A stretch of DNA of 64,000 nt from Liriodendron chinense (GCA_003013855.2 ML058460.1:682001-746000); one strand, 5' to 3'; shown: positions 9,416-21,049, counted from the first letter of the stretch. Numbers and translations are program-made. Notes: generated by a model from the sequence alone, not told the origin.

Positions 9416-12400
9416 ATGTTGTAAGTCTTGAATCAACTCAATATTGGCGATGTACTTATGCCAGCATATTTGATTGTGATGGACATACCAGGATATGATG
9501 TAATCCTAGGTTTGGACTGGCTTACCTCGAATCGAGCTAAGATAGATTGTCATGATAAGTCAGTTACTTTCTCTATTCTTGGCAAAGAACCATTCCAAAT
9601 GCAAGTCATAGAGAAGGGTAAAGAATTTATACATATCATGGTGCTAAAGAAAGGTGATTCACAAGAGCAGACCTTGGATCGAATTCCAGTGGCGAGTGAG
9701 TATCTCGAGGTTTTTCAGGACATTCCTGGATTACCACCTAGACGGGACGTCGATTTCGGTATCGATCTCTTACCAGGTACTGCACCAATCTCTATTCAGC
9801 TAATACCGAATGTCGACAGTGGAATTAAAGGAGTTAAAAGATCAGCTGGGCGGATTAACAAAACAAGGTTTCATAAGACCTAGCACATCCCCGTGGGCTG
9901 CACCGGTAATTTTTGTAAAGAAGAAGGATGGTAGTATGCAGTTATGTATTGACTACCGTCGGCTGAATAAGGTGACCATCAAGAACAAATACCCATTACC
10001 TCATATCGACGATTTATTCGATCAGTTGAAGGGTGCTTGCTATTTCTCTAAAATCGATTTAAGGTCGGGATATCATCAGCTACGAATCAAGGAAGCAGAT
10101 ATATACAAGACAGTGTTCCGAACACGATACGGGCATTATGAATTTTTTATTATGCCTTTTGGGTTGACCAATGCCCTAGCTGTGTTTATGGATTTGATGA
10201 ACAGAATATTCTAGCCATATCTGGATCAGTTCGTTATCATATTTATCAATGATATATTGATTTACTCGAAGACTAGTAGGGAGCATAAGACGCATTTGAG
10301 GACAGCGTTGCAGGTTTTGAAGGATAACCTAACTTTATGCAAAATTTTCGAAGTGTGAATTCTGGGCAGAGAAAGTTCAATTCCTCAGCCATGTTATTTC
10401 CAGAGAAGGAGTAGCAGTGGACCCGACAAAGATTGCAGCAGTAGTTAAGTGGGAGCAACCCATTAATGTGTAAAAAAATTCGAAGTTTCCTTTGTCTGGC
10501 TAGATATTACCAGAGATTCATTAAAGACTTCTCCAAAATTTCTGGCTCGTTAACCAGCTTGACTCGGAAGGGCGTACATTTTATATGGACCGAAAGATGT
10601 GAAGAAGCATTTCAAGAGTTGAAAAGACTTCTAACTACTGCCCCTGTTCTTACCCTTCCACAGAAGGGTGTGAAGTTTATACTCTATACCGATGCATCTA
10701 TCCTAGGCCTAGGTTGCGTATTGATGCAAGAAGGCAAGGTTATAGCATATGCGTCAAGGCAATTAAAGAATCATGAACATAATTATCCTACACATGATTT
10801 GGAACCAACCGCTATTGTGTTCTCCTTGAAGATTTGGAGGCATTATTTGTATTGCGAGCGGTTTGATTTATTTACCGATCATAAAAGCCTACGATATTTG
10901 TTCTCTCAGAAGGAGCTAAATATGAGAGAGTGAAGGTGGGTGGAATTTCTGAAAGATTACGCTTTCGAGTTATTATATCACCCTGAGAAGGCTAATTTAG
11001 TAGCAGACGCTCTCAACAGGAAGCAATATAAGCAGCAAATCATGGCAAATCTCATGGTTTACAAATGCAAAATGCTTGATGATGCAAAGGAATTCAATGT
11101 AGAATTATTATTCCGTGATCATGAGCGTGTTCGGTTGGAAAATCTCAAGATAAGACCAACCTTAGCTGACAGGATCATAGAAGCCTAAGGAAGTAGTGAA
11201 TGGTTACAGTAAGTGATAGTTAAACATCAAGGGCAAAAAGCATTCAAAATGGAAGATATGGAAAGACAAAGGTATTCGATATCGTAATCGTCTATGCGTA
11301 CCGAATGTACCTGAATTAAAGGAAGAAATTTTGAAGACAGCTCACCGAACAAAGTTCACGATTCACCTTGGGAGTACAAAGATGTACCAAAACGTGAAGT
11401 AGTCGTATTGGTGGCCAAATACGAATAAGGATATCGCCGAATACGTGTCACAGTGTTTTGTCTATCAACAGGTGAAGGCTGATCATCAAAATCCGTCCGG
11501 ACTTCTTCAGCCGTTGAAGATACTCGAATGGAAGTAGGATTGTATATCTATGAATTTTATAGTTGGGCTACCCGTGACTCAGAAGAAGCACGATTCGATT
11601 TGGATAATTGTGGACCGGTTGACGAAATCGGCTCATTTCATTCCCATTCGAATAAATTATTCGATGCATGCCTTTGCTAAGGCTATACATCAAAGAAGTA
11701 GTGCGGTTGCATGGTGTACCAAGTTCCATTGTCTCAAATTGTGACCCTCGATTCACATCACGGTTCTGGACAAGTTTACAAGAAGCCATGGGTACGACTT
11801 TGGACTTTAGTACAGCTTATCATCCACAATCAAATGGGCAGACAGAAAGGGTGAACCAGATACACGAAGACTTGTTACGTGCATGCGCTCTGGATTTCAA
11901 AAGCAGTTGGGACGATAATCTGCATTTTGCTGAGTTTGCCTGCAACAACAGTTATCAAGCTAGTATTTGTATAGCATCGTACAAAGCATTGTATGGGCAA
12001 CCTTGTCGAGCACCTAATTGCTGGACAAAAGTGGGTGAGAAGAGTTTGATTGGTCCCGACATTGTTCAAGAAGCTTCAGTAAAAGTTGAACTCCTTCGGA
12101 AGCGTCTATTAGCAGCTCAAAGTCGTCAAAAGAGTTATGAGGACAATAAAAGACGAGACTTACATTTTCAGGAAGGAGATCACGTTTTCCTCAAAGTTTC
12201 ACCGATGAAGGGATTAATGCGATTCGGAAAGAAAGGAAAACTAGCTCCGCGTTTTATCGATTCATTCTAGATTATAGAGCGAATATGAGCTGCAGCTTAC
12301 AAACTTGCGTTACCACCTCAACTTACAAGTGTTCACAATGTATTCCATGTGTCTATGCTACGAAAGTACGAAAGAGATGCTTCACATACTATAGATTGGC

Positions 12401-12591
12401 AAGACCTGGAACTTCAAGAAGATGTCTCTTATATAGAAAAGTCGACTCGTATCTTAGACCAGAAGGAGCATATATTACGAAACAAGACTGTGCTGTTAGT
12501 TAAAGTACTGTGGAATCATCATGGAATAGAAGAAGCATCATGGGAGCAAGAGTTAGAAATTCGCGAAAAATATCATCTTCTATTCGAATAA
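9416..12591 (+). pseudogene. Broken Ty3/gypsy chromovirus (Tekay/Del-type) pol
   Basis: Pieces in several frames: protease C-terminal part (9428-9880, IPGYDVILGLDWL; the active-site DSG part is lost), RT (9820-10300), RNase H (about 10670-10935, TDASILGLGCVL), integrase (about 11340-12000, with WIIVDRLTKSAHF, SNCDPRFTS and NGQTERVNQ carrying the D, D and E), and a C-terminal tail ending VLWNHHGIEEASWEQE, as in chromodomain gypsy elements. Stops at 10212, 10931, 11186, 11398 and 11535 and frame changes near 9880, 10330 and 11700 make it dead. RT also has N-D at 10248-10253 where a D-D pair is expected. gag is absent, replaced by the Athila/TAT-type block. Confidence 0.85.
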
Positions 12592-12607
12592 GAACCCAGG
12601 TAAATTT

Positions 12608-12640
12608 CGAGGACGAAATTTTTTTATTAGGAGGGTAGAA
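12608..12640 (+). other. Polypurine tract region of the chromovirus
   Basis: The stretch ..cgaggacgaaat followed by attaggagggtagaa ends right at TGTAACGACCC, the usual PPT/3' LTR junction in Tekay/Del elements. Confidence 0.7.
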
Positions 12641-13407
12641 TGTAACGACCCTAAAATTTCGGTAGAAAATTTTTCTTTTATGAATAATAATAGGTTTAAC
12701 TAAATAAATTTAAGATAATAAATAAAAGAAAAGCATGAACTGATTGGTTAAAGCTCTCTTAAGCGAGAGGGAAGACTAGGGATCAAGTCTTATCACTAAT
12801 AAGAATTTAATTTTCTTTTTTGTTCTAAATACGAATTTTGAAATTCAAACTTATCTTATCTTATCTCAACCAACCCATCTTATCCCAACAAACTCCCTCT
12901 TTAAAGAGAGAGAATGAGAGGTTATTCATCGTAAAAGAAAGGGAGAAAAGGAGAGAAAGAAAAAGGAGCGGAAGGATCTTGCAGGCTAAATCAAGTAAGT
13001 ATACATTTCCTTCTATTTCATATAAGTAGGCCAGATCCAACCAATAAACGGGTCGGATCGTCCGTCCGTTCATTGTACGGATCTAGAGACCTTATCTTTA
13101 CCTTAACCCTTGAATATAAGACTTAATTGGTGAGGACCATTTGGGTGGGCTGGAATCGATCTGGACGAGTCATAATGACCATAAGGCCAAAATATACATG
13201 GGCCATGAAATTCAGATCGATTGGACCTGCAGATGGGCCACATCGATTGGATGAATGATAGCCTTTAAAATGCTTTTATTATTATTTTATTTCATTATTA
13301 AATCAAGTGTGATAAATATATTTCATTCCAAAATATTATTGGGCCCACAATGAGGTGGCCGACCCAATGGTCAGACCAGATCTCTTGTAAACCACCCCAC
13401 ATATAGC

Positions 13408-13411
13408 CTAA

Positions 13412-13449
<38 letters not shown>
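13408..13449 (+). repeat. (AAT)n microsatellite
   Basis: About 14 uninterrupted aat units inside the 3' LTR. Confidence 0.9.
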
Positions 13450-13452
<3 letters not shown>

Positions 13453-13469
13453 GAAGAAAAAAAATTGTT

Positions 13470-13500
13470 GGACGTCCAGCGTCAGAGACGCTGGAACGTC
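13470..13500. repeat. Perfect hairpin in the 3' LTR
   Basis: GGACGTCCAGCGTC, a three-base loop AGA, then GACGCTGGAACGTCC: a stem of about 14 base pairs with one bulge. Confidence 0.7.
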
Positions 13501-16500
13501 CAGCGTTGGAGGTTTTGAAGTTAACGTGGGGCCCCACTCATGAGACCCACGTTGATGGATTTAGTATATCCACTCCGTCCATTTATTTTTCCAACTCATT
13601 TTAGGACTGGTGTCCAAATTTGGACCCAAACCATGGTCCGAGTGGGCCACACCACCTGAAACAAATTAATGGTGAAAAAATTATAAAATAAAAATGAAAA
13701 CAAAAAGATAGAAATTTTGGGCGTGGACCCCATTATGATGAAATCAGTAGATCCAAGCTGACCATATGTTGTATCATGATGTTTTACATCTTGGGTCCAA
13801 AAATCAGGTAAATCTGAATCTCAGGTGGCCCACACAACTTAAAACAGTAATGATAACAACACATATGGTTGAGGCAGTCCGATTTTGAATTGTTGTCTAC
13901 TTTTGGGACCCATTTGGAGACATTTTGAGAAATCTAATCCGTCCAATATTTTAATAAACAAGTTTTCTGGTAGAGGACCAAAAATGGCCCGTATAGGATA
14001 TTCCAGTGGGTCATACCAGGACAAACAGTGGGGACAACACCTGTCCACTAGTTGGGAACTTGTGGGCCCAACTGTGTAGTCTTTGGAAAATTCGATCCAC
14101 CCAATCTCTTGAGTAATATTGGGTTATTAATTTTGTGACAAAAAACAGCCCAATCAGAGTTCCAAGCGGGCCATGCCAAGTGAAATAGTGGGGAGGTACG
14201 GTATAGATTCTCATAAATGGATCATTTTATGATATCCCACAACAAGATCCTTACAAAATGTAATTAACCATCTTTGGTAGTGTACCATTGGAGAACTTGT
14301 GACCAAGTATAGAATGATCCACCAGTCAAGTGGGCCATACCATCAGAAAAATAGTAAAATGGTCATTCCTTTTAGAAAAGTGGGTCACAATAATCGAATC
14401 TGGACCGTCCATTAAGGAACCAAACCTTAATAAAATATAATTCAAATTGAAAATAAGTATATTTAAGGCTAGATTGATGATGAATAAATATAAATTAAAT
14501 TTATTGTAAATTCCGGACCGATTTTACTCAGGACGTGACAGAATTAACAAAGTAATCGCCACTATCAACAAGTGAGTACATCCCAACATGTTTCCTAATC
14601 ATTCTAATTAAGTTGTGTGATGGACATAATATGTGATATTGATTGATTCATGCTTGGTTAAATATTATTTAAATAATATTCATTTATAATAAATGTCATG
14701 GAATGTTGCCTCTCAAAAAGAGAGATGGAATGTACAGATGTGAATTATTGTATGAATGTGAATTATTGTATGCATTCATAAGTTATTGTGCATGGAGTTC
14801 GACTCTGGAAGACCTGTAGGTACTTAAGTACCCGGTTACCCAGGGACCATCCTGGAAGCCTACTAATATGTGAAAGTCCGCCCTACAAGGAAGGGGAGCC
14901 GATTGATGGGATCCAATCGAAGCAAGTGGAAGACTGAATATATGCCCACTTGATGCATCATTTCATATTAAACTCATTCTTACATTAATTATGTATTATA
15001 CGTATTTGATGGCATGTGTTTATCCTGCTTAGTTGAGATGCATATGAACCGTATTGGGTTACTCACTGGGCTTTCCAGCTGACGTTGGGGATTAAAAATA
15101 TACACATGATGTGGACGTTGAACCTTGAGAGAATGTACCTGATAATGAAATGGGACCACTAGAGGAACCGCATGATTATTGGCCTAATTTGACCGAGGAA
15201 GAAGTGGCAGCCCTAAACCAAGACGTTTAGACTATTTTTGTTTTATTTTGTTATTTTCAATAATTAGTAGACATCTAATAAAGTCCCAAATGGGTAGACT
15301 TAGTTTATAGTTGAATATTTCATGAACAAATGGTAACTTAATATTTCATTATTTTATGCCTCTTAAAGTGGTTTAACATTATAAATGCATTTAGTGCACT
15401 AGTTATACCCCGTAAACTGGGCCGGAGGATGCATACTCTGAGTCCGAATTTCGAGGCATGACACGAAAGATGTGCTCCAGCATGATGATCAGATAAGTAA
15501 TATAACAAAAAAAAAAAAAAAAAAAATCTGGTGGATACGGTTGGCCACACCATAAAAAAAACAATATAAACCACTTAAAAAATCCAAAACACATACCACA
15601 CTGGCCCCACAATTCTCGACTTATCAGGTCTCCTAAAGAAAACAATGAATCAGGCATTTTTGTAATTTCTCCCCTCGAAAAAAGCACTGCCCAGAAATTT
15701 CGATTTCTCAAAGCATTATTTAATAAAATTCAGTTTCCAGATGAATTTAGCATAAAAATCCCAGAATCAAAACGGAAAATGAAGAAAATTTTGTAGATAT
15801 TTGAATTTTGTTTTGGAGCGGAGAATGATTTGAATTGGGTTATTAAAGAATGTGGAATTGATATAGAATGCATGTTCCAAATCCAAGGAAAACACATCAA
15901 ACTAGAGTAAAAAAAGGGGAAAAAATGCTTATTTGCACAAACAGACATGAACTACGTGTCAGATCCAACAACCCCACCAAAAATCTACTGCAATCTTTTC
16001 AACTTGCGATTGGGGTACAAGCAAACAGAAATCAAAGAAAAGAAAATGGAATGCTGTCGAATATTGAAAGCAACACATACCTTAGAAACTATATCGACCA
16101 CGTCGTGAACGTCCGTCGACTCTCCGAAAGAATTCACCAGATCTCCAAAGAGAATGGTCATAAGTGGAAATGCAAGCCCATTTCCAACAGCAGCGACCGT
16201 GCCCACGATCATCAGCACAAGATCAGTGGAGTCAGCGAATGAGAAGAGTTTGTAGAATGGGACGGTGTTCTTGCTCTCTTCTTCTCCTTCGCTCTTCAGC
16301 AATTCACGCTGCTCATTCAACTCCGTGGACTTTCCAATGGTGGCTGTTTCTGATGAGTTTCTGATGGGCCCATTTGCTTTGGCGTCGCCATCTGATCCTA
16401 TCTCCTCTGCCATCTTGTTTGCGACCACCTTCTTTCAATGACCCAGATATCCTTTTGCTAAAAATCGACGCTTTTCCTGCACCGACAATCCCAAATACTT

Positions 16501-16510
16501 GAGAACTGAA

Positions 16511-16524
16511 AAGATTTTATATGT
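16511..16524 (-). promoter_or_regulatory. TATA-like box of ABCB copy A
   Basis: Equivalent of the copy B TATA-like motif (minus-strand ACATATAAAATC), about 85-95 bases before the ATG at 16428. Copy A has about 14 extra bases between this motif and the start codon. Confidence 0.4.
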
Positions 16525-17040
16525 GGGCTACTTCAGCATAATGAATCGAGTAGAGCAAACCACACCTTCATCATTCCCACTTTATTAATTGTAATCTAAT
16601 TCAACTGAGCATCCAAACGGGTAATAGAATGATAATGGATGGTAACCCATCAAAATAATAAAATAATGATAATAATATAATCAGAGGCAAATCATATTTT
16701 TATTGTTTAAAAGTATATGTTTGATGATCTGGGGGATTCCCACTACAACTGAGAGAGAGAGACTGACCAAAAGATGAAAAGGGTAGCTGAATTCACGTGT
16801 TGATTCAGAGGATTCCACAATTGAAAGTGGATAATTGGGTGTGTATATATGTTTTGAAGGTGAGTGGTTTACTTGAAGACGAAGCATTGTATTGCACTTA
16901 GGCCTGTTTGTTTTTCAAAAACGCCAATCTTGACTGAAAGGGAATAAAAAAAAACCTAGTCAAACAGCACCGAAATCCCCTCCTGTGAGAAACATCAGTT
17001 TACCTCTCTCTCTCTTACACCGGTCAAACAGCGCCAATCT

Positions 17041-17581
17041 CGGACGCGGATTGGCTAGTGACCCCAACACCAGCCCGGGGGCTGGTGTCAAAGCCGTGTG
17101 GACCCCACCATGATGTATGTGTTTTACCCACGCTGTCCATCCATTTTTTCACCTCATTATAGGGCATGGGCCCAAAAATGAGGCAGATCCAAATCTCAGG
17201 TGGACCACACCACAGGAAAACAGTGTTGATTGAACGTCCACCTTTAAAATCTTTCCAGGGCCCACCGTGATGTTTATTTGCCATCCAACTTGTTGATAAG
17301 TTCACACAGACCTGGATGAAGTGAAAACACAAATATCAGCTTGATCCAAAACTTCTGTGGCCTCCAAGAAGTTTTCAACGGTGAGAATTCAATTTCCACT
17401 GTTTCCTGTGGTGTGGTCTACCTGAGATTTGGATCTGCCTCATTTTTTGGGCCCATGCTCTGAAAGGAGGTGGAAAAATGGATGGACAGAGTGGATAAAA
17501 CAAATACATCATGGTGGGGCCCACACAGCTTTGACATCAGCCCCGGGGCTGGAGTTGGGGTCACTAGCCAATCCGCGTCCG
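17041..17581. mobile_element. Palindromic MITE, 541 bp, only in block A
   Basis: Ends CGGACGCGGATTGGCTAG and CTAGCCAATCCGCGTCCG are perfect inverted repeats (25 bp in full), and the two halves are inverted copies throughout (gtggaccccaccatgatgtat.. against ..atacatcatggtggggccc). Absent at the matching place in block B (about 43755), so it moved after the duplication, or was lost there. Lies upstream of the copy A promoter. Probably of the same MULE-like family as 44422-44982. Confidence 0.8.
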
Positions 17582-18771
17582 CACAGCACCCATCTCCCTT
17601 CCTCCGAGAAACATCAGTGCACCTCTCTTTCTCTCACATCAGTGCACCTGCCACCAAATATGGTATTTAAAAACTCAAATATGAGATATTAGATTCTTTT
17701 ATTAGCTTTGAAAGAAGTGATTACTGGGTACTGCAAATTATTTGGAAAAAAACTCCATTTTAAACTAACATATATTTCGAAAGGACTTGGAATATTTTAG
17801 AAAATATGTAATAAAAAGGGGGTGATTTAAAAATAGAAATGGGTGGTTACGTACATAGAGATTAATCAATTTACATAGGAAGTATTGAAAATAAAGAATT
17901 TAAGAGAGACGAAGAATAATATTAACCCTCAATTTTATAATATAATATAAAAATACACACATGCATTATAAATTTATAGCTTTTTTTTAATTCTCTTTAA
18001 TTGAATTGGATCCATAGTAATCCTAACTTTTCTTTTATATATTTTGAAGTTTTTATTATTTGTTTAAAAAGACTAACGGTCTCTTTCTTTTTCTTTTTAT
18101 GGGTTTTTGCTAATGGTAACAGCTGTATTTATCTAATGGTTGCTTCCACTAATTGACAATGACAGGGCACTTTTTCTTTGGCTAAATTCCTACCTTAAGA
18201 GTTACGTCGTTGAAAATGAGACGCCATTTTGTCGGTGAACCCAACACACCTGCTACTTTGGTGTAAGGACTCTGTGGGGCCCACCATTACGCATGTGTTT
18301 TTATCCATGCCGTCCATCTATTTTGCGAGCTCAAAATTGAAGCATATCTAAAGATTAAGTTCTGTGGCCTACAATGACATTTATTTGTCATCAAACCTGT
18401 TCATAAGGTCACATAGACAGGGATGAAGAGAAAACACAAATACTGGCTTGATCCAAAACTTATGTGGCCCTCAAATTAAAAGTGCTTTATGGTATACATT
18501 CAGTCCCCGTTTCCTGTGGTGTGGTCCACTTGAGCTTTGGGTATACTTCAATTTTGAGATCATACCATAAAGTAAGCCGGCAAAACAGATGAACGGCACG
18601 GATAAAATACATACGTCACAGTAGGCACCACAGAGGTCCATTTTTCGTGGAAGCGGCTCGGCGTGTCAATGGGCCGGGCTCGGGCTTGAAAATCAATTTT
18701 TTAAATAAGCCCAGACTGAAGGCCCGGCTCGTTTTTAGCACTATTTGGACACCTCGATGGCGAAATGGCGG

Positions 18772-20229
18772 GAAGCGGATTGGCTGGTGCACCCTACCCC
18801 AGCCATGTAGTGACGTCATAAAGTTTTGTGGGTCCTACCACTGAGGTACTTGTTATATCCAAACCGTCCGTCCTTGTTTTGGGTTCATTCTAAGGCTTGA
18901 CTCAAAAACTAAGACAGATCCAAGGATCCTGTGGACCACACTGCAGAAAGCAGTGGGAGATTGAACGTATACCATTGAAGCCTTCTTGGAGGTCCCAGAA
19001 GTTTTGGATCAATCTGATATTTATTCTTACCCTTCATCCAGGTCCTTGTGACCTTATGAACAGTTTGGATGACAAATAAACATCATGGTGGACCCTAGGT
19101 ATGTTTTAACAGTGAAAATCATTGTCCCCACTACCTTTTGTGGTGTGGTTCACTTGAGTTTTGGATATAACTCATTTTAGCTAACATGCATTAAAATGAT
19201 ATCATCAAATGGATGGACGGTTTGGATATACTAAATACATCATTTTGGTCCACACAGCTTTAGGGCCGGTTTGATTTCTCAATTTTTTCTATAAATGCGT
19301 GAAAATAAGCCATTATTACTTTCGCTCATGTTTGTGAATTTAGAGTACTTTTTACCTCAACAAATGGTCGTGGTTTTAAATTATGGGGACACAGTTTTAT
19401 ATATATATAAAAAAGAATGCTCACATGTGCACTTCTCTCACGAGAGACTCGCGAGCACTTTTTATAGCTTTATTGCACATGATGTGAGCCCAAAATCTGA
19501 GCCGTCTAAGTGATGCAGCACTCCAAAGAACCCTTAGAGTCCATCTTTTAACCTGATCCAAAACTCTGGTGGGCCGCAGCAGACAGCAGAAGGCAAATCA
19601 AGGGAGGAAACTAATTCCTTCTTTTATGGCCTACCAAAATTCTGGAACAAGTTGAAAAATGGGCCTGAGTGGTTTTTGGGGTGCTGCATCACATGAACGG
19701 CTCAGATTTTGGGCTCACATCATGTGTGATGAGCAAAGAAAAAGTGCTCACGAGTTCTCTTAGGAAAAGTATGCAGGTGAGCATTCTATATATCCACACC
19801 ATCCATCAATTTTAACATAACATTTTGAGGCACGAGCCAAAAAAGGAGGCAGATCCAACTCTCAAGTGGCCCACACAAATTGAAATAGTAGACTGAAGAA
19901 GTTTTTAATGATAAGTATTCAATTCCCTTTTTTCTGTGATGTAATCCACTTGAGCTTTGGATCTACCTCATTTTTTTAAATCATGCCTTGTATTCATCTA
20001 GCAAAATAGATGGACGGTGTGGATAATCCACATATATCACGGTGGGCCCCACCTATATTGTGTAGATTTTAATATAAAATAAGTAAGCCGTCAAATCCGG
20101 CATTGAGAAAGGTGCTTCTTTGAACCGTTCGCGTAAACACGGTGCTCGAAGACTGCACACTCACTTTGCGTCGGCCACGTCCCTACACTGACAACGTGGC
20201 TGGTGTAGGGTGCACCAGCCAATCCGCTA
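18772..20229. mobile_element. MULE-like non-autonomous element, block A copy
   Basis: Left end gaagcggattggctggtgcaccctac and right end gtagggtgcaccagccaatccgc are inverted. Internal modules are again inverted gggcccacc-type units. The same element is at 45460-46683 in block B, so it predates the duplication; the block A copy is longer because a second MITE inserted at 19415-19786. Confidence 0.7.
19415..19786. mobile_element. Palindromic MITE, 372 bp, only in block A
   Basis: Ends GAATGCTCACATGTGCACTT and AAGTATGCAGGTGAGCATTC are inverted. The interior is palindromic too (cacatgatgtgagcccaaaatctgagcc.. against ..ggctcagattttgggctcacatcatgtg). Inserted in a (TA)n run; block B has a (CA)n(TA)n microsatellite there and no element. 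Confidence 0.75.
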
Positions 20230-20309
20230 CCAAAATGGCGTAGTGATTTGCTTGGTACTGTCTGAGATGGTAAGGTAGGTAATTAGCCAGAAAAAACTTT
20301 AAAAAGTCG

Positions 20310-20560
20310 TTCGGTTAGTTGTCTAATTACTCCATTGATCTTTAATTTTTTTTACTCGTCAAGCCATTTATCTAATTATCTTTAATATCAGCCCAATCTT
20401 ACTATTCATCTTTAGTATCCATCGAATCCGGCCATTTGGCTTTGACATCACTCCAATCAAGCCGTTGATTTGCAAATGGCCCACTGGGACTAATCAATGA
20501 CCGTTAATGAACCAACAAGCTTGTGAGCCCACCTATGATTATGAATCACATGTGCGACGC
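20310..20560 (-). repeat. Fragment of the 30-bp-repeat foldback family
   Basis: Contains the right-arm style units (ctttaatatcagcccaatc, catctttagtatccatcgaat, ttgacatcactccaatcaagcc), matching the reverse-oriented arm of the intronic foldbacks. It starts almost exactly where the tandem duplication ends. Confidence 0.6.
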
Positions 20561-20569
20561 ACATGATTT

Positions 20570-20950
20570 GGACTACCTTGATATATGTTTCTATATCCAC
20601 GCCGTCCATCGATTTTGTTGGATCATTTTAGGGCATGAGTCTAAATCTGAAGCAAATCCAATTCTCAGGTGGACCATGCCATAGAAAACAGTGGTGAATG
20701 ACCATAAATGAGCCACAAAAGTTTTGGATCAAGTTGATATTTGGTTTTTTTTTTCCCTTCATCCAGGTTTATGTGACCTTATCAATAGGTTTGGCAGCAA
20801 ATAAACATTACAGTGGGCCCCAGGAAGTTTTTAATGATAGGGCGTTCAATCACCACTGTTTCCTTTCCTATAGTATGGTCCGCTCGAGATTTGGAGCTTC
20901 TTCATTTTTGACATGAATGATCTGGAAAGACGGATGATCCACATGATTGG
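20570..20950. repeat. MITE of the gggcccacc/tatccacaccgtcc palindromic family
   Basis: Left half cttgatatatgtttctatatccacgccgtcc.. and right half ..gatctggaaagacggatgatccac are inverse modules with the usual middle (caaaagttttggatcaa..cttcatccagg..gtgaccttatcaa). Confidence 0.6.
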
Positions 20951-21049
20951 AAACAGTGTATGCAGCACTCCAAACTATTTTTCGGTAAGTGTGGTCCACA
21001 TGAATCATGGATGGGCAAAGTTTGTTGGATAGAGGCCTAAATGTTTGTA

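Larger units (their letters stand above)
3664..15463 (+). mobile_element. Nested LTR-retrotransposon complex in ABCB copy A intron 1
   Basis: Exact limits come from paralogue comparison: the copy B empty site reads ..gtccaaaagatg (caaaa at 42178-42182), whereas copy A has caaaa (3659-3663), then TGTCATG..CATGACA, then cgaaa (15464-15468), an imperfect 5-bp target duplication. Inside are a tRNA-Met-type primer site near 3731, a PPT-like stretch at 4249-4260, an LTR-like block to 7079, an Athila/TAT-type primer site at 7086, two internal ORFs, a broken Ty3/gypsy pol and a 2.8 kb 3' LTR. About 60 bases at the left end match the inverted right end. Confidence 0.8.
12641..15463 (+). mobile_element. 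3' LTR of the chromovirus, about 2.8 kb
   Basis: Starts TGTAACGACCC after the polypurine tract and ends ..TTTCGAGGCATGACA at the target duplication. The start and the inverted end share a TGTNANG..AAATTTCGG pattern. Inside: a tRNA-like stretch at 12736-12795 (tgattggttaaagc.. and gggatcaagtc), an (AAT)n run, a perfect hairpin at 13470-13500 and divergent gggcccac-type repeats. No matching 5' LTR exists in the window; an earlier possible end ..GGACGTGACA at 14539 was considered, but the paralogue places the boundary at 15463. Confidence 0.65.
1..16428 (-). pseudogene. ABCB: ABCB copy A, 5' part, frameshifted; continues past the left edge
   Basis: Tandem duplicate of the ABCB gene at 30735-43157. 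Exons: 1 at 16428-16081 (348 nt, open), 2 at 2936-2882, 3 at 2763-2589, 4 at 78-1 (cut by the window edge). Splice sites match copy B. Exon 3 is 175 nt against 176 in copy B: one C is missing next to position 2715, so translation after ..GERQAARIR runs into a stop within three codons, while the rest of the conserved exon lies in another frame. Intron 1 is 13.1 kb because an 11.8 kb retrotransposon complex sits at 3664-15463; the copy B intron is 1.3 kb. Exon 1 has only a few amino-acid changes from copy B (for example V9 to E and K113 to I), so inactivation looks recent. A one-base sequencing or assembly error would also explain the frameshift; exons 5-12 cannot be seen. Confidence 0.8.
1..20306. 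repeat. Tandem segmental duplication, block A
   Basis: Colinear with 38453-46759 apart from insertions and deletions. It carries ABCB exons 4-1 and upstream DNA. Similarity stops at about 20306, after the shared stretch ending ..ccagaaaaaactttaaaaag. Insertions private to this block are 3664-15463, 17041-17581 and 19415-19786. Confidence 0.9.

Noticed and set aside
12736..12795. tRNA-like stretch in the 3' LTR as a tRNA gene or separate SINE
   Set aside because: Only loose A- and B-box resemblance, no cloverleaf, and similar stretches are common inside Tekay-type LTRs.
14539..14539. ..GGACGTGACA as the true end of the chromovirus 3' LTR
   Set aside because: Comparison with block B shows the foreign DNA continuing to 15463, where a target duplication and a good TGACA end are found.
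4261..15463. 4261-7079 and 12641-15463 as the LTR pair of one element (2,819 and 2,823 bases)
   Set aside because: Beyond the first few bases (TGTAACG) the two do not align, and their ends differ (gcgaACA against ggcatgACA). The similar length is chance.
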